Origin: Vanessa cardui
Lineage: Eukaryota; Arthropoda; Insecta; Lepidoptera; Nymphalidae
Direction of reading: 5' to 3'
Assembly: GCF_905220365.1 (NCBI RefSeq)
Contig: NC_061144.1
Location: forward strand, 1,178,001-1,242,000
DNA: 64,000 nt
A model generated the notes under the pieces. That model was given only the letters and a program-made list of their open reading frames with translations. It had not been told where the DNA came from and ran no database searches. This document shows, one piece after another, positions 33,628 through 43,590 of the stretch (its first letter is position 1; every line of letters begins with the position of its first letter). The translations under genes were made by a program, and so were the position numbers.

Positions 33628-34620
33628 TCATTATTACTTTAAGGTTTAGGAGTATTTCGACTTTCTACTTCCTAGTAGAGCTTCTGCATGCGTCAGGTTA
33701 CTAAATAGCAATGCTTACTTTTTGTTTTGTTCCGATGTTAAAGGCAAGTGTAGCAATAGGTAGAAGAGATGTAGTCCAATGTTAATACCTTAGGTCAGTG
33801 GCCGCTTGATGGTCAAAATTTCGTGCAGGGCCAATGTTTATGTTCGCTAGTCTTCAGATGACCTATCTCCCAGTCTGGTTCTTATATAAAAACATAATAT
33901 ATTTTAAATTGCATGTATATTTATTGTTGTAATTTTTAGTATTAATAATTAAAGTACATGATACCTTTCTGCTGATAAGATATCAATGTTGTGTAGCAAT
34001 ACAATCAATTTGTATACTAACTTATATTTACTAGTCCTTTCCTAATTCAATTTCATTTTATACAATTCATAAAATTCGACGAAATGATTTTTCGTCTTGA
34101 TTAATTCGACTTTGAAGAGTGATGGAGGAATAAATATTATATTTCACGGACGATTAAATAATATTTGAAAGGTTCATCAACACTGTTGATTTCGTTAATA
34201 AGAAACTGATACTTCGAATAAGATAACGAAATGTCATGTCGCTGTTGTTTTGGTCATAATGTAGTCTAACGTATGTGGAGTTCCAATTTTAAACTTGAAA
34301 CATTCGAAAAAGTAATTTTTTTTTTTGAAGTGATCACTGTGACTAACTTAATGCCATACTGCGTTGAATATTTTAACAGCTTTTCACCTGCAGTCAGATA
34401 TATATTGCAGATCAAGTAGTCTCTAAAAATATATTTTGTTACCTCTAGAAGCTTCAACCAATGAACCGATTTTGATGAAATTTGGCATGGATACAATTTA
34501 AGTCTCGTGGAAGGACTCAGGGTTTTTTTTTAACTGAACGTGGATAAATCCAGTCCAGCTGACGATAGAAAATTCATCAAATTATCAAATCGATTTTTAT
34601 CGTTACAATTTATTGATTTT
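33628..34620. other. Unassigned sequence
   Basis: The 76-codon minus frame at 34266-34496 has no domain. Nothing else seen. Confidence 0.45.
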
Positions 34621-34912
34621 TTATGTTTTTTTTTTTTATGATATAGTGTGGCGGACGAGCATATGGGCCACCTAATGGTAAGTGGTCGCCATTAACCATA
34701 GACAATGACGCTGTAAGAAATATTACAATTCCAATGTGCCACCAACCTTGGGAAATAAGATGTCCCTTGTGCCTGTAGTTACACTGGCTCACTCACCCTT
34801 GAAACCGGAACACAACAATACTGAGTACTGTTATTTGGCGGTATAATAACTGATGAGTGGGTGGTACCTACCCAGACGGGCTTGCACTTAGCCCTACCAC
34901 CAAGTAAAATCG
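34621..34912 (+). repeat. Interspersed repeat family C, best copy
   Basis: Poly-T start, ggcggacgagcatatgggcc, acctaatggtaagtggtcgc, ccaaccttgggaaataagat, gttacactggctcactcacc, ggaacacaacaatactgagt, gggtggtacctacccagacg, gccctaccaccaagta at the end. Confidence 0.75.
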
Positions 34913-35651
34913 TATTTAACTCCGACTATTATAATTATATTCAAATAGAAGTGAAATGTTCGGCTCTTATATTTCAGACAAATTCTTCTTAAATATATTT
35001 TTTTGATTTAAAAACTTCTCTATGAGCCTCGTTTTTACGGATAACTTATTACGTAAATCTTTTTACAAAATTGACTCACTTAAAGTTTGTTCAATGACCC
35101 CGTTTTTGGGAACTTCATTTTATTGCATAACTTTCTTATAAATTAAGAACAAAAGGGTTGAAGGCGTGACGAAAGGACACTCAAAGTTGATCATGAAATA
35201 CATTGTATAAAACCTTTCTTATATAACAGTCCCACGGTTGGGCAAAGGTATAAAACCTTCCACTGTTGAGGACAATTATTTAGAGCGCAACACACACCGT
35301 TGCTTAAGCCTGAGCATATGATAAAATTATTTCATGTCATTTAAGTAAAATCTTTAGACCTCATTTTTCAATAGCACAATTTTGACTCTTAAGCCTTTTT
35401 TCTACTGATGTGATATGCTGGTATCGTTAAATTAAATTGTATCATGTTAAACTCTTTGAGAACTTTCAGAATCATACTAAAGTAAATAATATTATGGTAC
35501 TTTTATTATTTTGTTGCACAAGAAAGACAAACTTACACATAATACAACCTGTCCGATTATGACCCAATCCGACAGTTAAGCTCTTTAAGGTGAAATCGTA
35601 CGTCAGGCAAATATTCTACAATATAAGTCAAATGGGTATACGATAACGTTG
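34913..35651. other. Unassigned, with a small SINE A tail fragment
   Basis: acggttgggcaaaggtataa with ccttccactgttgagg at about 35233-35270 weakly matches the reversed SINE A tail. The rest is unassigned. Confidence 0.4.
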
Positions 35652-35675
35652 GGTTAGGTTAGGTTAGGTTAGGTT
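35652..35675 (+). repeat. Interstitial telomeric repeat (TTAGG)n, left block
   Basis: Almost five units of TTAGG reading GGTTAGGTTAGG and on, ending GGTT directly at the retrotransposon 5' junction. TTAGG is the insect telomeric unit. Confidence 0.9.
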
Positions 35676-36889
35676 TCCTGAGAGGACGCCTCCCCCGAGG
35701 CACGTCGGTCATTTGCTATGCAGATGACACTCTTCTGACTGCTCGGGGGAGAAACTTCGAGGAGTCGGCTAGCCTGGCCTCGGCGGGAGGATCCTTGGTG
35801 GCGGACAGGATCTCCCGCCTAGGGTTGACGGTGGCGTTGCCCAAGACCGAGGCCGTCTTCTTTCACGGACCTCGGCAACGCCAGCCGCCGGACGCCCACA
35901 TACACGTGGCGGGCGTCCCCATTGTGGTGCAGGCCCACATGAAATATCTGGGCCTGATCCTCGACAACAGGTGGCGCTTCGGTCCTCACTTCAGTGGGCT
36001 GTCGACGCGCCTGTTGCGGACCGCGGGAGCCTTTTCCTGGCTCCTCCCAAACCTCGAGGGACCCGGGGATCGATGCCGGCGACTATATGCCGGCATACTG
36101 AAGAGCATGGCCCTTTACGGAGCTCCGATATGGGCGGACGCGCTCCATAGGAGGGAGAATGCGGCAGCCCTCCGAAGGGCCCAAAGGGCCATTGCCCAGC
36201 GGGTGGCGAGAGCATACCGCACGGTAAGCTTCGCGGCGGCGTGCGCTCTGGCGGGCACTCCTCCTTGGGAGCTCGAGGTGTGGGTGCTCGCCAGAGTCTA
36301 CGAGTGGACGGCGGAGCAGCGAGCGCTCGGCCGGTGCCCCGACGGGGCAAAGCGGGAGGCTGTTCGTCAGGGAGCGAGGGTCGCGGTCATCCAGCATTGG
36401 ACGGCGGACCTCGCCTCCGCCACGTTCGGCCGAAGGACCCTGGACGCGATCGGGCCCGTGCTCAGAGATTGGCTCGATCGCTCGCACGGCTCCCTCTCCT
36501 TCCGTCTGGTCCAGGTGCTGTCCGGGCACGGCTGCTTCGGGTCGTACCTGCACCGGATCGGGAGGGAGGAGACCCCGTCTTGCCATCAGTGTGGGGCCGC
36601 GGTGGACTCGGCAGAGCACACCCTGGAGGTGTGTTCATCGTGGGCCGAGCGCCGCCGTGAGCTGGTGGCTGTCAGCGGAAGCGACCTCTCGCTCCCCGGT
36701 GTGATCGTTGCCATGTTGGGGAGCGAGGAGTCGTGGGCTGCCGTCGCCTCCTTTTGTGAAGACGTAATGTCACAGAAGGAGGCGGCGGAGCGTGAGCGCG
36801 AGAACGATCCCCTCGCGTCACAGCTCCGCAGAAGGGTAAGGGGCGGAAGGCGGCGCACACGGCGTCCACCTTCGCCCGCCCCTGGGTAG
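35676..36889 (+). pseudogene. SART/TRAS-like ORF2 C-terminal half
   Basis: The open frame enters from the 5' junction (RGTSVICYADDTLLTARG), so the catalytic YADD box of RT is present but the earlier RT motifs and the endonuclease are missing. It continues GGSLVADRISRLGLTVALPK, KTEAVFFHG, a thumb-like KYLGLILDNRWRFG, and LYAGILKSMALYGAPIWAD. Near the C-terminus is a zinc-knuckle-like CHQCGAAVDSAEHTLEVC, typical of R1-clade ORF2. The frame ends with a basic RRRVRGGRRRTRRPPSPAPG tail. About 400 codons with no stop or frameshift, so the copy is fairly young or was conserved by chance. The internal ATG at 35795 is not a true start. Several overlapping minus and other-frame ORFs are GC-driven shadows. 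Confidence 0.85.
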
Positions 36890-37214
36890 TGCGGAGGGCG
36901 GGCGGCGCGGGGTCGCCGCCGCCCGCGTCACAACGCACACCTGCCACGACTGGTGATGGTAGTGCGCTCCGGCCATCACAGTGTCCGCCCCCGTTCGGGG
37001 GGGTGTGAGGGGTCTGCCATAGGGCGGGCGGTCGCCGACGGGGGGCTGGATGCAAACCGGATTCCCAGCCTCCTGTCAGTCAAGTGAAGACGGAGCGCCG
37101 GTGGGGTTTAGTGGGTAGGGGCCTTTTGCCGAGTCCCACATAACCCGCGGAGTCCCCCCGGACTCGCGGGTATGCGTAAATGCATTCCCCATCGGAAACA
37201 AAAAAAAAAAAAAG
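35676..37214 (+). mobile_element. 5'-truncated SART/TRAS-like telomere-specific LINE
   Basis: GC-rich block, sharply unlike its surroundings, lying exactly between two TTAGG arrays. It starts inside the RT domain, contains the rest of ORF2 (to 36889), a GC-rich 3' UTR (36890-37199), and a poly-A of about 15 (37200-37214) followed by GGTTAGG. The R1-clade protein features, the poly-A and the telomeric flanks point to SART or TRAS. The sense strand is in the TTAGG orientation, which I recall as the SART arrangement. TT is on the left edge, and A could be hidden in the poly-A, so insertion between T and A is possible. Confidence 0.85.
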
Positions 37215-37229
37215 GTTAGGTTAGGTTAC
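37215..37229 (+). repeat. Interstitial telomeric repeat (TTAGG)n, right block
   Basis: GGTTAGGTTAGGTTA, three units, directly after the poly-A and in the same orientation as the left block. Confidence 0.9.
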
Positions 37230-37680
37230 CCTTTAACTCAATATTATTAATATAGTAGTGAATTGAAATTGATTTCATTTGTTTGTACTGTTTACATTTG
37301 AATTAATAAATGTCTAGCTTCGCACGGATGCAATACTGAAACAAAATATACTACACAATGTTATTATATACAAAGTCCAAAGTCTTTTCTCATTAGACAA
37401 TACAAATCGCTATGTCCATGCATTTAAAATCTGTAGTATCTTCGAAAATATTCACTTAAATTGCGCGCTGTAAAGGATCAAATTGATTTATATTAAATGC
37501 AAAATATTTTTAAATACTGAATTCAATCTTTGGTCTTTAAGAAATAATTAAAAACTATGAAAAAATGATTTTCTGAATTTCATCTCGTGAAAATTCAAAG
37601 GTTTACCCGCACTCCCTTAATGTCCTAAAATCCACATCAGTGCGATTTTTAAGACATTTTCTGCCTTACACAACAATTCT
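37230..37680. other. Unassigned, with Helitron-like scraps
   Basis: ccctttaactcaatattatt at 37230 resembles the inner part of family G. agcttcgcacggatgcaata at 37317 resembles the reversed end of family F. Otherwise unassigned. Confidence 0.4.
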
Positions 37681-37862
37681 GACGAACCAGTTTTCGCCGG
37701 CGGTTTTCCAAACCGATACGACTTGGGAAGTTCAAGAAAAGAGCGTACTCCTTCCTTAAAGGCCGGCAATGTACCTGCAAGACCCTAGTGTTGCAGATAT
37801 CCATAGGCGGTGGTAATCACTTAATCACCTCCCATCAGATAAGCCTCCTGCTGTTATAATAT
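37681..37862 (-). repeat. Interspersed repeat family D
   Basis: Reversed: ttttcgccggcggttttcca, aaaccgatacgacttgggaa, aggccggcaatgtacctgca, agataagcctcctgctgtta. Confidence 0.65.
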
Positions 37863-38328
37863 AGACACACTTCGATAAAAATATGGCCAACTTACAAACA
37901 CATAGTATACGCACTCTAATGAAGTAGTTTGATGAGTAACAAGCTATTACACACACCAAGATAACGTAGTTAGTGCGTCTATTTTAATTAGTTTGTAAGG
38001 TGTAGCCTGTATCTAGATAATAATAATTATAATTTGTTACTTTATGTAATGTTATTGTTGATTTGCTTATAAAATTTACGTCGAGGGAACAGGACTTTGT
38101 TCGTGTTTACCTTTAAAATTTAATTGGTTTTATAAGCTCGACCGTCATCAATCTCCAAAACGGACATCAGACCATCCAAGGAGTCCATTAAGTGATATGG
38201 GCTTAAAAGTGTGAGCTCCATAGGCGCATATAAAAAACAATGATTTCGTATATCTGATAACAAATTAATAAATAGCTGTTAGCTATTTTTATTAGTATTG
38301 ATTTTATTCTATTATTAAGAACTGAGAT
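37863..38328. other. Unassigned sequence
   Basis: Nothing recognised. Confidence 0.45.
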
Positions 38329-38612
38329 GGCCCAGTGGTTAGAACGCGTGCATCTTAACCGATTATTGCGGGTTCAAACCCAGGCAAGCGCCACTATATA
38401 TATATGCTTAATTTGTGTTTATAATTAATCTTGTGCTCGGCGGTGAAGAAAAACATCGTGAGGAAACCTGCGTGTGTCTAATTTCATCGAAAATCTGCCA
38501 CATGTGCATTCCAACAACCCGCATTGGAACAGCGTGGTGGAATATGTTCCAAATCCTCTTTTAAATGAAAGAGGAGGCCTTATCTCAGCAGTGGGAAATG
38601 TACAGGCTGTTT
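38329..38612 (+). mobile_element. SINE A, full length
   Basis: actgagatggcccagtggtt, B-box gggttcaaaccc, tcttgtgctcggcggtgaag, ccaacaacccgcattggaac, gaaagaggaggccttatctc, tail ttctttacta. The 87-codon frame on it is incidental. Confidence 0.85.
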
Positions 38613-38944
38613 CTTTACTACTTAGCTGTGTTGGCTTATATGTGGAAAGTACTTATGAACCAGTGAGATGTTACATATTAAGAAAAGTAGTTGTCAAGGA
38701 AACACACAAACCAACCTTAATATCTTGGTGTGGGTGACAGCTACGCTGGTCATAATCGCTGAACGTCCTACTACTTTACTAGTGTGCATTAATTTACTCT
38801 TGTGCGTGTTATTTAAGACGCGTTCTCAGTATCTAGACATAATTAAAGGTCGCGGAAGATGACGTCTCAAATTGACAACACCATATTTTATATTGGCAAT
38901 TAGCAAGGTGCTACATAAAAAATAAAGTATAAGATTACTTTTAC
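38613..38944. other. Unassigned sequence
   Basis: Nothing recognised. Confidence 0.4.
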
Positions 38945-39215
38945 ATTTACATTAACAGCCTGTAAATTTCCCACTGTGTTATGATCTCCTCTCCCTGTGA
39001 AAAGAAGGTTTGGAGCATATTCCAACACTACATCAATGCGGGTTGGTGGATACACAGGTGGAAAAATTTCGTTGAAATTAATAATATGCTGGTTTTTTCG
39101 TGATGTTTTCCTTCACCGCCGAGCATGAGACGAATTATTAACTCAAATTAAGCACATGAAAAATCAGTGTTGCTTGCCAAGGCTTAATACCGCAATTGTA
39201 GTGTAAAATGCGTCA
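38945..39215 (-). mobile_element. SINE A, diverged
   Basis: Reversed: acagcctgtaaatttcccac, gtgaaaagaaggtttggagc, caatgcgggttggtggatac, tgttttccttcaccgccgag. The head is degraded. Confidence 0.7.
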
Positions 39216-40000
39216 TAATCTCATCATAGGATTATTACATGTGTATTATTTTTGATTGAAAGTATTTGGTATACATTTTTTTGTATTGACATTACGAGGG
39301 TGATTTTTAATATTAAATCTTAACTCCTTTAATGACTTCGAAGTTACTTGGAGTCTACATAAATGTCCAATAAATTTTGAACTTCAACGCGGAGTTAATT
39401 CTCACCCAAAATTATCAAAAACAGGTTACAATGTTATTCCTTGCTGATGTTAAATTGTTTAATCCAAACTAAATACACAATAGTTACATAGCAAAACTTT
39501 GTTTTACTTAATTTGCATAACTATAGAACCTTATCAGACTTAACGTGACAATTTGCTGAAATACATAACAATTTAACATCAATTTAGTAAACAGACGAAA
39601 CGTTAACAGTATATAATTAGAATAATAATTTTAATTACTCAGAAGCAAAACTGTGCTTAAAACTATTGAATATTAAGATATTCATCATTCACTTACTCCT
39701 TAATGAATAACTCGATTCATTCGAGGCTGTTTGAATAATTTGAACAGAAGCCACCGTTGATTGTTTACAATTAAACAGAATTTGGATAGGATACGTATCA
39801 GTAATATGTTTTCCCTTCAGAGATAACGTTTTGAGGTTTTCTTCATCATTCTAAATATATGATGCCAAAATTTAATGACAATTGTTTAATTTTAATTTAC
39901 GTCGTTTCAATTGTTACGCCAAAGTAATTATTTGTTTAGATTTAATTGGGTTTGGAAAATTTATAATTGCTATTGCCTGTAAGTTTTTAATTTAATTTTT
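39216..40000. other. Unassigned AT-rich sequence
   Basis: No feature recognised. Confidence 0.5.
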
Positions 40001-40290
40001 TTATGGTATAGGATTACGGACGAGCATATGGGCCACCTGATGGTAAGTTATCACCATCACCCATAGACAATGCCGCTGTAAAATTATTAACTATTCCTTA
40101 CATCGTCAATGCGCCACCAACCTTGGGAACTAAGATGCTATGTCCCTTGTGCCTGAAGTTACACTGGCTCACTCACCCTTCAAACCGGAACACAACAATA
40201 CTGCGTACTGTTGTTTAGCGGTAGAATATCTGATGAGTGGGTGGTACCTACCCAGGCGGGCTTGCACAAAGCAATACCACCAAGTGAAAT
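40001..40290 (+). repeat. Interspersed repeat family C
   Basis: ggattacggacgagcatatg, ggccacctgatggtaagtta, accaaccttgggaactaaga, gttacactggctcactcacc, gggtggtacctacccaggcg, ataccaccaagtgaaa. Confidence 0.75.
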
Positions 40291-41035
40291 ATATGTTTGT
40301 TGCACGTATGTTAGGAAACTAATAAGAAAGATTTTTTTATAAACATTTTTGTATTGTAAAACTCATATATTTCATATTAATAAGAGGTTATTGTTTTATT
40401 GGATATAGGGACGTTATGTTGCTTATGATGGCAAGTACACTGGTTCACTCACCTTACGACCTAATAGAAAGATTTAATTAACAAAGAAAATATCTTATTA
40501 ACACTGTTGATTGTATGTAAATTTTTTATACAGATTTAAACATTAGTTTCATCAATAAGCCCAATGGATTGCAAATTATTACACAAATGTTATATATAAC
40601 AAAGTCCTTCGTATCATAAGGATGTTGATTAGAATGCTCGAGATTGCAGCATCAATTTAATTCAATAGACAAATGGAATACCATAAATTTCATCGCCTAC
40701 AAACACTTTCAACAGTATTATGTATGATATAACATTTTGACAGATACATGAATGGATGATTAAACTTGAGCTTGAGCTTTGTGCAAGCCCATATACGTAG
40801 GCTCACATATTTCACCACGAAACAGTTAATATAATTTATACTTGTATTTTAGTTACAGGAGTTAGGATCAGAATACGTTGTTCACATAATACATTTTAAA
40901 TCTGAATTAATACTTCATCATTGCTTAAAAGGAAGGCTCAGAATGACAGTTGTTTTTTTTTCTAACTTGAGAAGCTATAAAGCTTTTATCATCGGAACTC
41001 TATAAGAATGAACAAGAGTAATGTATTATACGAGT
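40291..41035. other. Unassigned sequence
   Basis: No feature recognised apart from a short ggcaagtacactggttcact piece at 40430 recalling family C. Confidence 0.4.
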
Positions 41036-41039
41036 ATAT

Positions 41040-41145
41040 AGTATGTAGTAAGATTGGTAGAAGCTGGATGAAAGGGCTGAAGATCGGGCTCAGCGGTTCG
41101 CATTGGCGGAAGTCTTTGTCAAGCTGTGGACTAATACAGACTGAT
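41040..41145 (+). pseudogene. LINE ORF2 extreme C-terminus remnant
   Basis: One frame reads DERAEDRAQRFALAEVFVKL followed by WTNTD and a stop at about 41142, matching the usual end of RTE-like ORF2 proteins (AEDRA-W-ALGEAYVQ-WTD). The preceding RSWM is in another frame, so there is a frameshift. Only about 35 codons remain. Confidence 0.5.
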
Positions 41146-41878
41146 CACCATGAAATTAAGTACCTACTAGATCATGACAGGATTTTTTAATCTTTAGTTG
41201 TTCTCTCTTGTATATAGCATATAAAAGGGTCAATTCAATATAAAATGTTGCTTAAATAGATTATTTCATAATACTCATCATGTTTGAACCTAACTCCTCT
41301 AAAATCAATCATAAGTGTACATCTCATTATTTTAACTTAAAATACCTTTTCTTAGTGTTATTGTTATGTTAGGTAGGCTAATGTAACTACAGAAGATATA
41401 ACGTATTAATACTCAATTTTGTTGGTGCATATTATGCCATTTAAATACTGGTACAAACAATATAGATTACTAGATGAAAATTTTGAAATTTTATTTAACA
41501 AAATTTATCCCAAATTTAAAAAAAGAATAATTTCTGAGTTTCTTGTCGATTCTCTTAATTGAATCTACATTCCGAACTCGTGATAAAATACAGAAGTTTT
41601 TTGTTCTGATAGAGATTAAAGGTTCGTTCGAGATCGATTCACAACTAGAAACGAAAGTCACCAATAATGGAATCCTTTGGTGAAAAATTTACTGCTTCAA
41701 TTATCTTTTTCTTTGAACATTAACGTTCTTGGTCACGAACTACACTAACGATTGTCATTAAATGCGAGACGCGCGCGTACCTGCCACTAATTTCTAATTG
41801 CAGCTTCTTAAACCTATTTAGTTCTCATCTTCGGTAGTGCTTTATTTCGCAGCGGATCAATGAACTGAAGAGATTTAT
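41146..41878. other. Unassigned, with a decayed repeat E piece
   Basis: ttctgagtttcttgtcgatt and aatctacattccgaactcgt at 41530-41582 are a decayed E hairpin region. The rest is unassigned. Confidence 0.4.
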
Positions 41879-42076
41879 TGAGTAGTGTGTACGCTGGTTT
41901 TTATGGGTACGTTACTCCGAGGTCACGTGTTCGATTCCCGATCGAGTAGATGTAGAAAAAAAGTTCGTAACTATTCTATGTTGTCTTGGGTCTGGGTGTT
42001 TGTAGTACCGTCGTTATTTCTGATTTTCCATAAGACAAGTGCTTTATTTTTTTTAGCTTCTTAAATTGGGATGTCC
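41879..42076 (+). mobile_element. SINE B, head-truncated
   Basis: gagtagtgtgtacgctggtt, B-box gtgttcgattcccgatcgag, atgttgtcttgggtctgggt, accgtcgttatttctgattt. The first part of the head (gacgacctccgtgg) is absent. Confidence 0.75.
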
Positions 42077-42094
42077 AATACTTATTTATTATTT

Positions 42095-42250
42095 ATTTAA
42101 ATGTTGAAAACGAATAACTACTAAGTTCCTTGCCGGTTCTTCTCTGTGGAATCTAATTTCTGAAGAGCTTCACTTAATATAGCTGTTAAAATGACGTTTC
42201 AAAATTACGTGTTAAAGCCTACTTGAATAAAGTATAGTTTGATTTGAATA
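42095..42250 (+). repeat. LINE 3'-end repeat E
   Basis: actaagttccttgccggttc, aagagcttcacttaatatag, cctacttgaataaagtatag. The right hairpin arm is deleted. Confidence 0.65.
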
Positions 42251-42599
42251 GACAAACGAACCGCCTGATACCTGACACAAGTTATACATACCTACTTCAA
42301 AGATAAATTTACCCGGTAAAAATAAGCATTGGGAAAATTACAGCTATTCATGTCTTTACTTTCTATAGTATAAAAAAGAACACAACTATTCAATTTAGTT
42401 TTAACTCTCAGAATCATCGTGAATAATTAGGAGGAACATGATATTAAATTTGATTGAATTATGATTTAAAAAAAAAATCATAATATTATTTCAGGTGACA
42501 CAAAAGTAGTTCACTTTACTTTCATCTGCTCAAATATGTGTATAATTGATATTGAGTTCATGTGTATCGATCTATATTTAAGAACAAAAGAAATGAACT
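42251..42599. other. Unassigned sequence
   Basis: Nothing recognised. Confidence 0.4.
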
Positions 42600-42928
42600 T
42601 CATAATTAAAAAAATGTAATAAACAGTTACAGGCTGCAATTTTCCCACTGCTGGGATAAGGTCTCCTCTTCGCTTAAGGAGAGGGCTTGGAACATATTCC
42701 ACCACGCTGTTCCAATGCGGGTTAGTGGAATGCACATGTGGCAGAATTTTGATGAAATTAGACACATGTAGGTTTCTTCACGATGTTTTCCTTCAGCGCC
42801 GAGCACGAGATGAATTATAATCACAAATTAGGCACATATATATATAGTTGTGATTGCCTGGTTCTAAACCCGCAATCATTGTTTAAGATGCACGCGTTCT
42901 AACCACTGGGCCATCTCAGCTCATAATT
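42600..42928 (-). mobile_element. SINE A, full length, short TSD
   Basis: Reversed full copy: acaggctgcaattttcccac, ggagagggcttggaacatat, cacatgtggcagaattttga, tgttttccttcagcgccgag, ccactgggccatctcagct. TCATAATT is found on both sides (42600-42607, 42921-42928), a likely 8-bp TSD. Confidence 0.85.
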
Positions 42929-42944
42929 TGTAAGAAATGGCGAT

Positions 42945-43157
42945 GTCATTTCCCACCTAGATATTCGAAAATCCACAACATGCGATTTTTTTAAACGAAG
43001 GTTTAAAAAAATCGCGTCCTGTGGAACAAGCTTTCGTCGGCGGTTTTTCCGAATCGATACGACTTGAAGGCCGGCAACGCACTTGCAAGCCCCCTGGTGT
43101 TGCAGATGTCCATGGGCGGTGGTAGTTTCCATCAGATGAGCTTCCTGTTTCCTCCTA
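42945..43157 (-). repeat. Interspersed repeat family D
   Basis: Reversed: aagctttcgtcggcggtttt, aatcgatacgacttgaaggc, cggcaacgcacttgcaagcc, tccatgggcggtggtagttt, gatgagcttcctgtttcctc. Confidence 0.7.
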
Positions 43158-43439
43158 TGAAATAATTTAAAAAAAAACAGTCATCGAACATAACCGCCAC
43201 GTTTCTGTATATTGTTAGTATCTTTAATTATAAATGATAATTAGACTTAATATCAAGAGCAGCTAAACTTATTCGAAGATCTGTAATTACACCGTACGAA
43301 TTAACTATAAAACTTTTCCCATTACTTACCGTATTATCGCGGACGAGATTATTAAAGTGACGATAATTCTTAAAGTTAAAACCTTGGTTGCTATTCGTTA
43401 ATTGACGTCGCGAAGAAATAACGAAATATCAAGAACAGT
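43158..43439. other. Unassigned sequence
   Basis: Nothing recognised. Confidence 0.4.
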
Positions 43440-43590
43440 TATTTGAGGTCAACAACAACAACAACGGACTGTAAATTTCCCACTGCTGGGCTAAGACTAT
43501 CTTTGAGGAGAAGGTTTGGTTTCACCACGCTGCTCCAATGCATGTTGATGAAATACACATGTGGCAAAATTTCTATGAATTTAGGCACAT

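Noticed and set aside
35991..37055. Several ORFs of 90-178 codons on the minus strand and other frames of the GC-rich block
   Set aside because: They overlap the SART/TRAS-like frame. Long alternative frames are expected in GC-rich coding DNA, and none shows a domain.
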